This document shows positions 55,174-63,224 of a stretch of DNA of 64,000 nt, piece after piece; positions within the stretch are counted from its first letter, which is position 1; each line of letters begins with the position of its first letter. Location of the stretch: contig NZ_FQYW01000006.1 of assembly GCF_900141865.1 (NCBI RefSeq), positions 62,001-126,000 on the forward strand, read 5' to 3'. The position numbers and the translations under genes were made by a program. This DNA is from Anaerovibrio lipolyticus DSM 3074. GTDB lineage: Bacteria > Bacillota > Negativicutes > Selenomonadales > Selenomonadaceae. The notes below the pieces were generated by a model that saw only the letters and a program-made list of their open reading frames with translations, made no database searches and had not been told where the DNA came from.

Positions 55174-56343
55174 TCAAACCACCGGTTTGGCAAAAATCAT
55201 TCTGCCAGCAGCAGTCTGCAGAGCAGAAGTAACCTCCACCGTAATGTTTTCGTTAATGTATCGACGACCGTTTTCCACCACAATCATGGTACCATCCTCC
55301 AAGTAAGCCACGCCCTGGCCTTGTTCCTTTCCTTCACGAACAATCTGAACCTTCATGCTCTCACCTGGAATAGCCACTGGCTTAATGGCATTTGACAGCT
55401 CGTTGATATTAAGAACGGAAACACCTCTAAGCTCTGCCACCTTATTAAGGTTATAATCATTGGTTATGATTTTCCCCCCAGTAAGCTGCCCCAGCTCCAC
55501 CAGCTTGGAATCCACTTCAGTAATATCATCAAAATCGTGATTTACAATCTCAACCTGAGAGCCGAATTCATTTTGAAGCTGCTGCAAAATATCCAGTCCC
55601 CGTCTTCCACGAACCCGCTTAAGAGAATCTGACATATCAGCAATATGCTGTAATTCCTCCAGCACAAAAACCGGAATCAGCAGCTTACCGTCTATAAAGC
55701 CAGTGCGGCAAATATCTGCAATGCGTCCATCGATGATTACGCTGGTATCCAGCAGCTTGCAAGGAATCTGAGATGAAGCAAATTCCTTAATGGCATCAAG
55801 GCCTGCCCCTTTAATCTTTTTATTGTTGCGAGATTGTTCCACATGCTGGCTGGTTTCCTTGAAAAATCTCGGGAGCTTGCCAATAAGGTCACCTAATTCC
55901 TTCTGCTTACGAATAACTATATGAATCCCTAAATAACCAAAAATGATACTGAAGATACCAGGAATATAATCTCCCACAACAGGTATCTTGGAAAATGCTA
56001 TACCTAACAAATTAGCAATTATAAGTCCTATTGCCAGGCCAATAAGTCCAGCTATAACATCATGCAATGGCATTTTGTTTAGCTGCCCCTCAACCCAGAC
56101 TGAAAATCTCTGAAGCTTGGAAGCGAAATAAGGTGATGTTGTATAACCTATTGCTGCACCAGCTGCAATACCCAACAGTAGAAATATCAGATGAGCCGCT
56201 GTCATCTTGAAAAGGCCGAGCTCACTCTTTAATACCTCTGTACTGATAAGCTCCGTCAAAAACGGGCTGGCAATATGCATTGCAATACCGCCAATAATCG
56301 CCAGCAATGCAACCACAAATACTCTTAAAACTTTTTCCAACAT
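55174..56343 (-). CDS. yacL: PIN/TRAM-domain membrane protein YacL
   Basis: 389 residues: three to four N-terminal membrane helices (about 5-140), a PIN nuclease-like domain with LLDTSVIIDGRIADICRTGFIDGKLLIPVFVLEELQHIAD, RRGLDIL and IITNDYNLNKVA, and a C-terminal TRAM domain (GQGVAYLEDGTMIVVENGRRYI). Function is not established in the family. The start at MLEKVLRVF has AAAGGAGGTGA 5-8 nt upstream; an in-frame 48-codon extension back to 56487 overlaps carD and is rejected. Same place as in the Bacillus radA-disA-yacL-ispD run, but disA is missing here. Confidence 0.92.
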   Translation of the reverse strand: MLEKVLRVFVVALLAIIGGIAMHIASPFLTELISTEVLKSELGLFKMTAAHLIFLLLGIAAGAAIGYTTSPYFASKLQRFSVWVEGQLNKMPLHDVIAGLIGLAIGLIIANLLGIAFSKIPVVGDYIPGIFSIIFGYLGIHIVIRKQKELGDLIGKLPRFFKETSQHVEQSRNNKKIKGAGLDAIKEFASSQIPCKLLDTSVIIDGRIADICRTGFIDGKLLIPVFVLEELQHIADMSDSLKRVRGRRGLDILQQLQNEFGSQVEIVNHDFDDITEVDSKLVELGQLTGGKIITNDYNLNKVAELRGVSVLNINELSNAIKPVAIPGESMKVQIVREGKEQGQGVAYLEDGTMIVVENGRRYINENITVEVTSALQTAAGRMIFAKPVV

Positions 56344-56453
56344 CTTTCTCACCTCCTTTACCACATAATTTAAAATAAAATGAAAAGTGGCTGCGATACC
56401 ATTACCCAACGCTATGGCAGTGCAGCCTAAATCTTTCCATTGCAACCATAAAA

Positions 56454-56945
56454 TCAATTTTCTCGCTCTAACATCTTCTGAAGCCATGCTTCAGTCGTCT
56501 CCATGGTGCCATCCAGGACATATACCATTTCCGTCAAAAAAATCTGCTTCGCCGTATCTAATAGGCGACGTTCGCCGCTGGATATTTTTTTAATCCTGTC
56601 CTGAAGTACAAGATTACGAAGGACAGCGGCTACTTCCAAAATATCACCAGTCTTTAAACGGTTCAGGTTTGCATGAAACCTTTTATTCCAGCTTCCTACA
56701 GCCTTGACAGGGTCGCCCTTAAGCACTTCTTCGATCTTATCCACCATGTCAGTTGGGCTGACCTCTCGCAAACCAACCTTATCAATATTATCAGCAGGAA
56801 GCATAATTCTCATTCCGCCGATGGGCATCTCCAGGACATAATACGACTTCATCTGTCCTTGCCCCATAACATCGTACTCTTCAATGCCAGTGATTTCTCC
56901 AGCACCATGCATCGGGTACACTACCCGGTCACCAATCTGCAGCAA
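56454..56945 (-). CDS. carD: CarD-family transcriptional regulator
   Basis: RNA polymerase-binding protein of the CarD/CdnL/TRCF family. 163 residues: the Tudor-like RID (LQIGDRVVYPMHGAGEITGIEEY, YYVLEMPIGGMRIMLPADNIDKVGLREV) and a helical DNA-binding part (WNKRFHANLNRLKTGDILEVAAVLRNLVLQD). Most family members begin right at F/L-x-IGD; here a TTG at 56945 with GGGGGTGA upstream gives that start, while an ATG seven codons earlier (56966) has the GGGGG inside its own frame. It is preceded by its own strong promoter. Confidence 0.88.
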   Translation of the reverse strand: MLQIGDRVVYPMHGAGEITGIEEYDVMGQGQMKSYYVLEMPIGGMRIMLPADNIDKVGLREVSPTDMVDKIEEVLKGDPVKAVGSWNKRFHANLNRLKTGDILEVAAVLRNLVLQDRIKKISSGERRLLDTAKQIFLTEMVYVLDGTMETTEAWLQKMLEREN

Positions 56946-57014
56946 ACATTCACCCCCTATTGACATCTCTACACGTAAAATTATACCAAAAATTTCGTCA
57001 ATAAAAAAGAATGA

Positions 57015-57043
57015 ATTTTATCATATAAAAAAAAATATGTCAA
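57015..57043 (-). promoter_or_regulatory. promoter of carD and downstream genes
   Basis: Minus strand TTGACA, 17 nt spacer mostly of T, TAAAAT. Consensus -35; strong. Located directly downstream of the palindromic element. Confidence 0.8.
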
Positions 57044-57048
57044 GAAAC

Positions 57049-57181
57049 GACACAGGGGCAATTCCCTGTCGCACATCACCGTAACTAAAACTTTGTATTG
57101 CTATTAACAATAGCGAAAAAAAGCAATAAAAGTTTCTATACGTTACGGTTCCTAATTGCTCCAGGCAACCGCCCCTGTGTC
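57049..57181. repeat. 133 bp multi-arm palindrome between radA and carD
   Basis: Outer arms GACACAGGGGC (57049-57059) and GCCCCTGTGTC (57171-57181) are perfect. Inside, CCGTAAC (57079-57085) pairs with GTTACGG (57142-57148), AAACTTT with AAAGTTT and ATTGCT with AGCAAT, giving a long hairpin with a side arm. No coding frame. It resembles REP- or MITE-type elements, in which outer GACACAGGGG-type arms have been seen in Firmicutes (from memory, not checked). It could also help end radA transcription. Confidence 0.55.
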
Positions 57182-57200
57182 TTTTATCCGTATATATTTG

Positions 57201-58580
57201 CTATCTTGGCATAGCACTTGATAATGCTTCCGTTATATTTGATACTCCATAAAGTGTCATATCAGTAAACTTTTTATCAGCCAAAAGCTGCTCATAATTT
57301 TTCTGAGGCAATACGATACTCTTGAAGCCAAGGCGTTTTGCCTCCCGAACCCTGTTTTCGGCCTGACTTACAGCTCGAATTTCCCCAGAGAGCCCCACCT
57401 CACCAAAGGCCACTGTGGCTGGGCGAAGGGGTCTGCTGGCGAAGCTGGAGGCCATGGCAACACAAATCCCTAAATCCGCTGCTGGCTCATCGATGCGTAT
57501 TCCCCCCGCAGCCTTTACAAATACATCACATGCCCCCATGGCAAGATGAACCTTCTTTTCAAGGACCGCCAACAAAAGCTGCAGTCTTTTTAGATCCACT
57601 GAATCGGAAATTCTCTTAGGTGGCACATAGGGTGTCTTGGCCACCAGGGCCTGAATCTCCACCAACAAAGGTCGTGATCCCTCCACCGTTGGCACGATTA
57701 CGCTGCCATTATCATCCTGACGCTCAGACAAAAACAGCTTCGAGGCATCGGAAACATCCACAAGGCCCACATCACGCATTTCAAATACACCAATTTCATT
57801 GGTACTGCCGAAACGGTTTTTTATGGCCCGCAGCATACGGTATTCGGCATTATTGCCACCTTCGAAATAAAGCACCGTATCCACAATGTGCTCCAGAACC
57901 CTTGGCCCAGCCAAGGTCCCATCCTTGGTCACATGTCCCACGATAAAGGCTGCAATACCATTTGTTTTTGCTACACGCAGGATTTCCACAGCACACTCCC
58001 GCACCTGGCTGACACTACCCGGAGCACTTTGAATATCCGGGCGGAATACGGTCTGAATAGAGTCAATAACCAATATATCTGGTTTAAGATCAAGAATATG
58101 CTTTTCTATAACCTCAAGATTTGTCTCGCTTACCACCATCAAGGTCTCCGAAACCGCATCAATACGGTCGGCACGCATGCGAACCTGCTGTACGCTTTCC
58201 TCGCCGGTTACATACAGCACCTTTCGGCCATCTCTGGCCTCATTGGCACATACTCTAAGCGTAAGACTTGACTTACCTATACCAGGATCGCCCACAATCA
58301 GCACCATGGAGCCCGGTATCAAGCCGCCTCCCAGCACCCTGTCCAGCTCAGCAGAACCAGTGGTGATGCGGGGCATTTTTTCCAGCACCACATCGCTGAT
58401 GGGACAAGGCTTGCTCTGATTGGAAAGGCCCAAATTCAGCCCTCTCTGTTTTGTATTATCAGGCTTTATTACCTCTTCCACCAATGTATTCCATTGACCG
58501 CAACCAGGACACTTTCCCAGCCATTTAGGAGTATCATAGCCGCACTCCTGACAAACAAACATGGTCTTTGATTTTGCCAT
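57201..58580 (-). CDS. radA: DNA repair/recombination protein RadA
   Basis: RecA-like helicase that extends recombination intermediates, also used in transformation. 459 residues: N-terminal zinc finger CQECGYDTPKWLGKCPGCGQW, Walker A VGDPGIGKSSLT, the RadA motif KNRFGSTNEIGVFEM and a C-terminal Lon-like domain (DVFVKAAGGIRIDEPAADLGICVAMASSFASRPL and GEVGLSGEIRAVSQAENRVREAKRLG). The start overlaps the preceding 50-codon gene by one base (TAATG). Confidence 0.96.
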   Translation of the reverse strand: MAKSKTMFVCQECGYDTPKWLGKCPGCGQWNTLVEEVIKPDNTKQRGLNLGLSNQSKPCPISDVVLEKMPRITTGSAELDRVLGGGLIPGSMVLIVGDPGIGKSSLTLRVCANEARDGRKVLYVTGEESVQQVRMRADRIDAVSETLMVVSETNLEVIEKHILDLKPDILVIDSIQTVFRPDIQSAPGSVSQVRECAVEILRVAKTNGIAAFIVGHVTKDGTLAGPRVLEHIVDTVLYFEGGNNAEYRMLRAIKNRFGSTNEIGVFEMRDVGLVDVSDASKLFLSERQDDNGSVIVPTVEGSRPLLVEIQALVAKTPYVPPKRISDSVDLKRLQLLLAVLEKKVHLAMGACDVFVKAAGGIRIDEPAADLGICVAMASSFASRPLRPATVAFGEVGLSGEIRAVSQAENRVREAKRLGFKSIVLPQKNYEQLLADKKFTDMTLYGVSNITEALSSAMPR

Positions 58581-58732
58581 TACCGCTGCTTCCCTTTCCC
58601 GATAAACGGCTTAGCCAACAGCCTAAGAAGTGACCTGAACAACCATACCACCGCTATGCCAAAGCTAAGCAAAAAATTAACAATACCCTTTAGAATGCCC
58701 CCTTCTGTGGGAGCCAATTTGTTTCTTCCCAT
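58580..58732 (-). CDS. small single-span membrane protein between ctsR and radA
   Basis: 50 codons, not recognised as a known family. The sequence starts MGRNKLAPTEGGILKG, has one hydrophobic segment at about 17-31 (IVNFLLSFGIAVVWLF) and a basic end (RLLAKPFIGKGKQR). Its TAA stop shares a base with the radA ATG (TAATG), the same coupling seen at several real junctions in this window, which is the main reason to call it a gene. No clear ribosome-binding site precedes its ATG, so it may itself be coupled to ctsR, whose stop is 19 nt upstream. It occupies the place where mcsA-mcsB-clpC lie in other Firmicutes. Confidence 0.55.
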   Translation of the reverse strand: MGRNKLAPTEGGILKGIVNFLLSFGIAVVWLFRSLLRLLAKPFIGKGKQR

Positions 58733-58751
58733 AAGCTTATCACGAAGTCAT

Positions 58752-59201
58752 TTAACGGGAAAATTCCGCCAGGGTTATAAACAACGTCTTTAGCATATTT
58801 ACCCTGTCCTTAGTCTCCATACCATCATAGGCACAGTTTGCCGCCTGAATAACCAGAGCTCCCTCCCGGGAATTAATCATCTGATGTTGAATGAGATAAC
58901 GTACCATGCCCTTTATTTCTATAAATTCTGTATCAGCGTCAATTTTGCTGACCATATCCTCATAAATAATATTCTGCAAAGGTACCCGCACAATTCGGAT
59001 AAAGCCACCAAGACCACGACGGGATTCGACGGCAAAGCCCTTATCATGGGTAAAGCGGGTATTCAGAACATAACTGATCTGAGATGGCGCACAGGATATT
59101 TCGTCTGCTATATCGGTACGCCTCAGTTCCACCTGACCATTCTGCTGTTCAGCCAGCCGACGCAGGATATATTCTTCAATCAAATCTGCAATATTGCTCA
59201 T
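58752..59201 (-). CDS. ctsR: class III heat-shock repressor CtsR
   Basis: Repressor of clp protease and chaperone genes. 149 residues: SNIADLIEEYILRRLAEQQNGQVELRRTDIADEISCAPSQISYVLNTRF is the winged helix-turn-helix, and RRGLGGFIRIVRV is the glycine-rich wing that senses heat (family RGGGGYI). The C-terminal domain is normal length. Usually followed by mcsA, mcsB (its arginine kinase) and clpC; here those genes are absent and a small membrane protein and radA follow. Confidence 0.93.
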   Translation of the reverse strand: MSNIADLIEEYILRRLAEQQNGQVELRRTDIADEISCAPSQISYVLNTRFTHDKGFAVESRRGLGGFIRIVRVPLQNIIYEDMVSKIDADTEFIEIKGMVRYLIQHQMINSREGALVIQAANCAYDGMETKDRVNMLKTLFITLAEFSR

Positions 59202-59223
59202 AAGCTCACCTTCTTATACAATT

Positions 59224-59255
59224 AATTGATTAATTGACTATTTGACTTTATTATA
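59224..59255 (-). promoter_or_regulatory. ctsR -10 box and CtsR-like tandem operator
   Basis: Minus strand TATAAT (59250-59255) is followed at once by 8 bp tandem repeats AGTCAAAT, AGTCAATT, AATCAATT. CtsR boxes are tandem GGTCAAA-type heptads with a 3 nt gap; here the spacing is 8 bp, so the match is partial. Position fits autorepression. Confidence 0.45.
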
Positions 59256-59303
59256 ACGCAATATTTCATATTTTGCCATAAGCAAAATTACCTCTGTCAA
59301 AGC

Positions 59304-59332
59304 AAAAAAGGATGCCGCATCTGCGACATCCT
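59304..59332 (-). terminator. intrinsic terminator after the coiled-coil gene
   Basis: Minus strand 10 bp stem AGGATGTCGC/GCGGCATCCT with a 4 nt loop, followed by six T. Confidence 0.85.
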
Positions 59333-59351
59333 AATCAAAACATATCCTATA

Positions 59352-59870
59352 TTACTGCTGATTATTAAGCTGACCCTTGGCCTCCTGAACAGCCTGCAGG
59401 GCACTGCCCACAGTCTCCAGTACATGGTCAAAAATCTGGTTGGCATAATCATCAGCACTGGTTCTGAGCTGAGTAGCATACTGCTCAGTTTCATCCTTCA
59501 TCTGCTGAGCGGCAGCCATAGTCTGATCCATAATAGCCTTTTCCTGTTCCTTGGCTCTCACAACAATCTCATTCTCGTCAACTGCCTTCTGGGCATAAGC
59601 ATTAGCACGCTCAATGGTCTGCTCAGCCTCACGCTTCGCACCATCTACCAAACGCTCTGCTTCCATCTGAGCTGCACTGATAATCTCATCACGACGATTG
59701 ACAATATCTCCTGCCTCCTGAATCTGCCGAGGAAGCTCACTCCTCAAAACATCCATCAGGCGAAACAGCTCTACGTCATCTATCATAACTTTATCCAAAA
59801 AAGGAACTCGATTGGAAGAAGCAACCAAATTCTCAATTTCTTCTAAGATCTTATCTATTTCCATTTCCAT
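59352..59870 (-). CDS. coiled-coil protein of unknown function next to coaD
   Basis: 172 residues, nearly all helical. A short N-terminal part (IDKILEEIENLVASSNRVPFLDKVMIDDVELFRLMDVLRSELP) is followed by a long charged coiled coil (about 55-145, with EAERLVDGAKREAEQTIERANAYAQKAV) like ATP synthase subunit b or DivIVA. No membrane segment. Proteins of this shape are often found beside coaD/rsmD in Firmicutes and are annotated as ATPase-like or hypothetical; the role is unknown. Weak ribosome-binding site; two ATGs (59870, 59864) are possible starts. Confidence 0.75.
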   Translation of the reverse strand: MEMEIDKILEEIENLVASSNRVPFLDKVMIDDVELFRLMDVLRSELPRQIQEAGDIVNRRDEIISAAQMEAERLVDGAKREAEQTIERANAYAQKAVDENEIVVRAKEQEKAIMDQTMAAAQQMKDETEQYATQLRTSADDYANQIFDHVLETVGSALQAVQEAKGQLNNQQ

Positions 59871-59915
59871 GAGCCCAAACCCACTTTCTTAATTATAATC
59901 TACCTTATTAGGATA

Positions 59916-60395
59916 TCATTTATTGTTAAAATGTTCAATAGCTATTAAGACCGATTCTGGTACTAACGTGCTAATATCGCCACCGAATTTGTGCATTTCC
60001 CTTATCACTGAAGAACTTACATAAGACAATTTGGGCTTTGTTAACAGGAAAAATGTATCCAGCTCAGGGTGCATACTCTTTATAATCTGTGCCTGTCCCT
60101 GCTCATACTCAAAATCAGTAACGGAACGAAGGCCACGGACAATAACCTGGATATCATTCTCAATCATATAATCCGCCAAAAGCCCATCAAAGGAAACCAC
60201 TTCCACGTTTCCTATATCCGCTACTGCTTCCTTCAAGGCTTTCACCCTGGCTTCCACTGGCAGAAATGACTGCTTTCTGATATTGTTAAATACCCCTACC
60301 ACCAGCCGGTCAAATATTTTGGCAGCTCTTTTTATTATATCGAGATGACCATTGGTAACTGGGTCAAAGCTTCCTGGAAAAATTGCTGAACTCAT
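59916..60395 (-). CDS. coaD: pantetheine-phosphate adenylyltransferase CoaD
   Basis: Fourth step of coenzyme A synthesis. 159 residues with AIFPGSFDPVTNGHLDII (HxGH-type nucleotidyltransferase motif TNGH), RGLRSVTDFEYEQGQAQ and LSYVSSSVIREM. ATGA overlap with rsmD, the usual order. Confidence 0.96.
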   Translation of the reverse strand: MSSAIFPGSFDPVTNGHLDIIKRAAKIFDRLVVGVFNNIRKQSFLPVEARVKALKEAVADIGNVEVVSFDGLLADYMIENDIQVIVRGLRSVTDFEYEQGQAQIIKSMHPELDTFFLLTKPKLSYVSSSVIREMHKFGGDISTLVPESVLIAIEHFNNK

Positions 60396-60958
60396 TTGTC
60401 CGCACCTGCCTTCTTGTACTCGAAAATATAAATCTGGGTTGTTTTGCCATATTTCTGATTTCTCAAAATTCTCATGTGGGGAAGCTCCGGAATATCATTC
60501 TCATCTCCACCCATCTCGGCAATAATCAAAGCATCATCTGCCAGAATATCACTGGAATCCAGCCATAAAAGAGCCCTCTCCCAAAGCCCTAAATGATATG
60601 GCGGATCACAAAATACCACATCGAACTCCTTTCCCTGAGTGGAAAGACGTTGCATTATGGCAAATACATCACCTTTATAAATCTCTGTTCTGTCCGCCAA
60701 ATGTGTATGCTCTGCATTGTATTTCAAAATATCTGCTGTAGCCTTATCGACCAGGCAGGCATGCTCCGCCCCACGGCTAAGTGCCTCCAGCCCCAAGCCT
60801 CCGGTACCGGCAAATATATCAAGTATTCTCTTGCCTACGACCTCGCGCCCCAAAATACTGAATAGTGACTCCTTTACCCTGTCAGATGTTGGGCGGGTAT
60901 TCATTCCTTTGGGTGTTTTTAAATTGCAGCCCCGGGCCGAGCCAGTAATTATACGCAT
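60392..60958 (-). CDS. rsmD: 16S rRNA (guanine966-N2)-methyltransferase RsmD
   Basis: 188 residues: MRIITGSARGCNLKTPKGMNTRPTSDRVKESLFSILG, motif I ILDIFAGTGGLGLEALSRGA, and the catalytic motif VVFCDPPYHLG. Overlaps coaD by 4 nt. The first gene of the rsmD-coaD pair; no clear promoter in the gap upstream. Confidence 0.95.
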   Translation of the reverse strand: MRIITGSARGCNLKTPKGMNTRPTSDRVKESLFSILGREVVGKRILDIFAGTGGLGLEALSRGAEHACLVDKATADILKYNAEHTHLADRTEIYKGDVFAIMQRLSTQGKEFDVVFCDPPYHLGLWERALLWLDSSDILADDALIIAEMGGDENDIPELPHMRILRNQKYGKTTQIYIFEYKKAGADK

Positions 60959-61138
60959 ATATAAACCTCATTACATTATTTTTTCCTTCATAATTCTAAC
61001 ACAAAATACTGCCACAAAAAAATATTAAAATTTTCATGTTATTTCCATAGTCTTCCATGGTTTTTCCATATTTCTTTAGTATTATATGACCATAGCAAAT
61101 CGCTATACAACCCATTTTTTCATATTCCATCCCTCGAA

Positions 61139-61172
61139 AAGGAAGCCATTGCCCGTGGCTTCCTTTTCTTTT
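61139..61172 (+). terminator. isolated terminator-like hairpin, possible end of a small RNA
   Basis: Arms AAGGAAGCC and GGCTTCCTT with a 9 nt loop, followed on the plus strand by TTCTTTTGCTTTT. No gene precedes it on this strand; a short ATAGC-AAATC-GCTAT hairpin lies at 61092. The rest of 60959-61138 is AT-rich without a convincing promoter. Confidence 0.35.
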
Positions 61173-61236
61173 GCTTTTAAAGGGTACATTTTACACAGAT
61201 AGGGTATAATATAGCAAGAATCTTTATCCGATGCTA

Positions 61237-61340
61237 ACGGGTGCTAAGACTCCCTCCTCTAAGGTGGAGTTAAGCACCCGTAAAGCCCTGGGTAAAATTC
61301 AACTAAATTCAGGTGGAGTTTAAAACTCCAGCTGAATAAG
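61237..61340 (+). mobile_element. possible IS200/IS605 right-end or omega-RNA-like remnant
   Basis: Two strong hairpins in a row: ACGGGTGCTAAGACTCC (61237-61253) with GGAGTTAAGCACCCGT (61266-61281), and TTCAGGTGGAGTTT (61308-61321) with AAACTCCAGCTGAA (61323-61336), joined by a GCCCTGGGTAAAATTCAAC linker. From memory this pattern is like the 3' end of tnpB-bearing IS605 elements (omega-RNA scaffold plus right-end palindrome). No tnpA or tnpB is present, so it would be a solo remnant. It ends about 30 nt before the DUF4127 gene. Confidence 0.45.
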
Positions 61341-61370
61341 TTATCATTTTATTGTATAACAGAGGCTAAT

Positions 61371-63011
61371 ATGAAAAGATACATTCCTATATTTTTAATA
61401 ATAATATGTTTTTTGCTTGGCTCGGGCTTCCTCATGTCCCAAAAGCAACAGGGAGAAATAATAGATCAGATGCCAGCAACCACCAAGAAGATATTGCTGG
61501 TACCTCTGGACAGCCGCCCACCATGTGGACAGCTGGTGGCAGACAACGGCCGCACCGCCGGCATTGAAATTATCCTCCCCCCAAGTGAAACCATGGACTT
61601 TTACACCCTGCCGGGAGATACCTCAAAAATGCGGAAGTGGCTTTACGACGAAATAAAGAACTGCGACGAAGCCATTATTTCCATCGACCAGCTCCTTTAT
61701 GGAGGGCTTATAGCATCCAGAAATAAGACCATAAAGGATGAGGATATCACTGCTCTGGCAGAATATCTGAAAAAGCTGCATGGAGATAACCCTAACATAA
61801 AAATACATGCCTTTTCCATTCTCCCTCGCATGAACCCTCCTGATTTTGTGGAAAAATATCAGGACCGCAAAAAGCTAATGGAATGGTCTCGTCTGGTTCA
61901 CAAATACGATGATAATCCCCTGTCTGAAACTGCTGAGAAAATTCAAGTACTGGAGCGAGAAATTCCATCAGAGCAAATAAAAGCATATATTGAAATATAC
62001 AACAGAAATCTACGTCTTAACTGCCTGCTGGCAAATCTTGTAGCTGACGGAACGCTGGAGGATCTGAGCTTTGGGCAGGATGACGGCGAAGTCTACAGCC
62101 TGCCAAATCTGAAACTAAAGGAATTTATGCATTATCTCCACAAGAATCAGATTGCTAAAGACAAGCTGGCCATTGTGCACGGTGCCGACGAGGTGGCCCT
62201 GTCCATACTGACCAACATTATATCAAGGTCAAACAGCTTCAAGGTATATGTGGATTACAGCAGCGAAAAAGCCGCCATTAAGGTTATGCCATACATGGCT
62301 ATCTGCAATCAGGATACAGCCAACGAACGCTTGAATTTCCATCATGATATTATTGTAAGCACCCCTGAAGAAGCAGATTATATTCTCTTTATAAGTGCCA
62401 CAGATGAAGAAACTATGGATAGGCGGCGCTACAACGCAGAAAAGCTGTTAGACTATCAGCAAAGGGGAAAGCCAGTGGCACTGGTGGATTTAAGCAAAAG
62501 CTTCATAGCCCAGGAGGCACTGTTGCCTATCCTCCTAAAGGAAAATTTTCCTGTAAACTCCCTAATAGCCTACGCTGGCTGGAACACTGCCAGCAACTCC
62601 ATAGGCACAGCCGTATCCCAGGCAGAAATATATCTTACTGCGCTTAATCAAGGCTTGGAACAAGATAGAGTAGTATACAGCAACCTAAACAATCTTAACA
62701 ATCGAATTTGCGAAGACTATTATTATTTGAAGGATGTAATTGATCTGGTGAACATCAACCTTAAGAAAAAGGGGTACAGCAACGTATACGATCTGGATTT
62801 GGAGCACAATTATAAATGGGCAGTGGATATGATGGAAGCCGCCATGAATCAACGGCTTGTTCAATATAAGACTTCAGATGCTTTCACCAAATCTTTTTGG
62901 TTACAAAACACCGAGTATGCTGTAACTGATATGCAGATAAGCTCATACTTCCCTTGGCCAAGGACCTTCGAAATAAATCTAAAAACTTCCCCAACTCTTC
63001 GTAAAAAATAG
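61371..63011 (+). CDS. DUF4127 family protein with N-terminal membrane anchor
   Basis: 546 residues of unknown function. An N-terminal hydrophobic segment (about 5-22) acts as signal or anchor, so the rest is outside the cytoplasm. Family blocks: KKILLVPLDSRPPCGQLVADNGRTAGIEIILPPSE, ISIDQLLYGGLIASR, IHAFSILPRMNPP, and AYAGWNTASNSIGTAVSQAEIYL. DUF4127 proteins have no known activity. It stands alone, preceded by the IS-like remnant and followed by tRNA-Gln. No strong ribosome-binding site (AGAGG). Confidence 0.82.
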   Translation: MKRYIPIFLIIICFLLGSGFLMSQKQQGEIIDQMPATTKKILLVPLDSRPPCGQLVADNGRTAGIEIILPPSETMDFYTLPGDTSKMRKWLYDEIKNCDEAIISIDQLLYGGLIASRNKTIKDEDITALAEYLKKLHGDNPNIKIHAFSILPRMNPPDFVEKYQDRKKLMEWSRLVHKYDDNPLSETAEKIQVLEREIPSEQIKAYIEIYNRNLRLNCLLANLVADGTLEDLSFGQDDGEVYSLPNLKLKEFMHYLHKNQIAKDKLAIVHGADEVALSILTNIISRSNSFKVYVDYSSEKAAIKVMPYMAICNQDTANERLNFHHDIIVSTPEEADYILFISATDEETMDRRRYNAEKLLDYQQRGKPVALVDLSKSFIAQEALLPILLKENFPVNSLIAYAGWNTASNSIGTAVSQAEIYLTALNQGLEQDRVVYSNLNNLNNRICEDYYYLKDVIDLVNINLKKKGYSNVYDLDLEHNYKWAVDMMEAAMNQRLVQYKTSDAFTKSFWLQNTEYAVTDMQISSYFPWPRTFEINLKTSPTLRKK

Positions 63012-63022
63012 GTAAATTATTC

Positions 63023-63051
63023 TTGACAATACCCTTTCTTTCACTTATACT
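63023..63051 (+). promoter_or_regulatory. promoter of tRNA-Gln
   Basis: TTGACA, 17 nt spacer, TATACT, ending 23 nt before the tRNA. Confidence 0.8.
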
Positions 63052-63074
63052 AATTATCGTTGTGAAAACAGCAT

Positions 63075-63150
63075 AGGGGTATCGCCAAGTTGGTAAGGCA
63101 CTGGATTCTGAATCCAGCATTCGTAGGTTCGAGTCCTGCTACCCCTGCCA
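63075..63150 (+). tRNA. tRNA-Gln (anticodon CUG)
   Basis: Cloverleaf: acceptor AGGGGTA/TACCCCT, D arm GCC/GGC, anticodon stem CTGGA/TCCAG with loop TTCTGAA (anticodon CTG), T arm GTAGG-TTCGAGT-CCTGC, discriminator G and an encoded CCA. Reads CAG codons. Single gene with its own promoter and terminator. Confidence 0.93.
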
Positions 63151-63162
63151 TATAAAAAACTT

Positions 63163-63192
63163 AAGGGTTCTGCTAATGCAGAACCCTTTTTT
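63163..63192. terminator. bidirectional terminator between tRNA-Gln and the Gls24-like gene
   Basis: Perfect 11 bp stem AAGGGTTCTGC-TAAT-GCAGAACCCTT, T-runs on both strands, between convergent genes. Confidence 0.85.
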
Positions 63193-63224
63193 ACTATGTT
63201 TAAAATCTGTATTCTTTTGAATTT

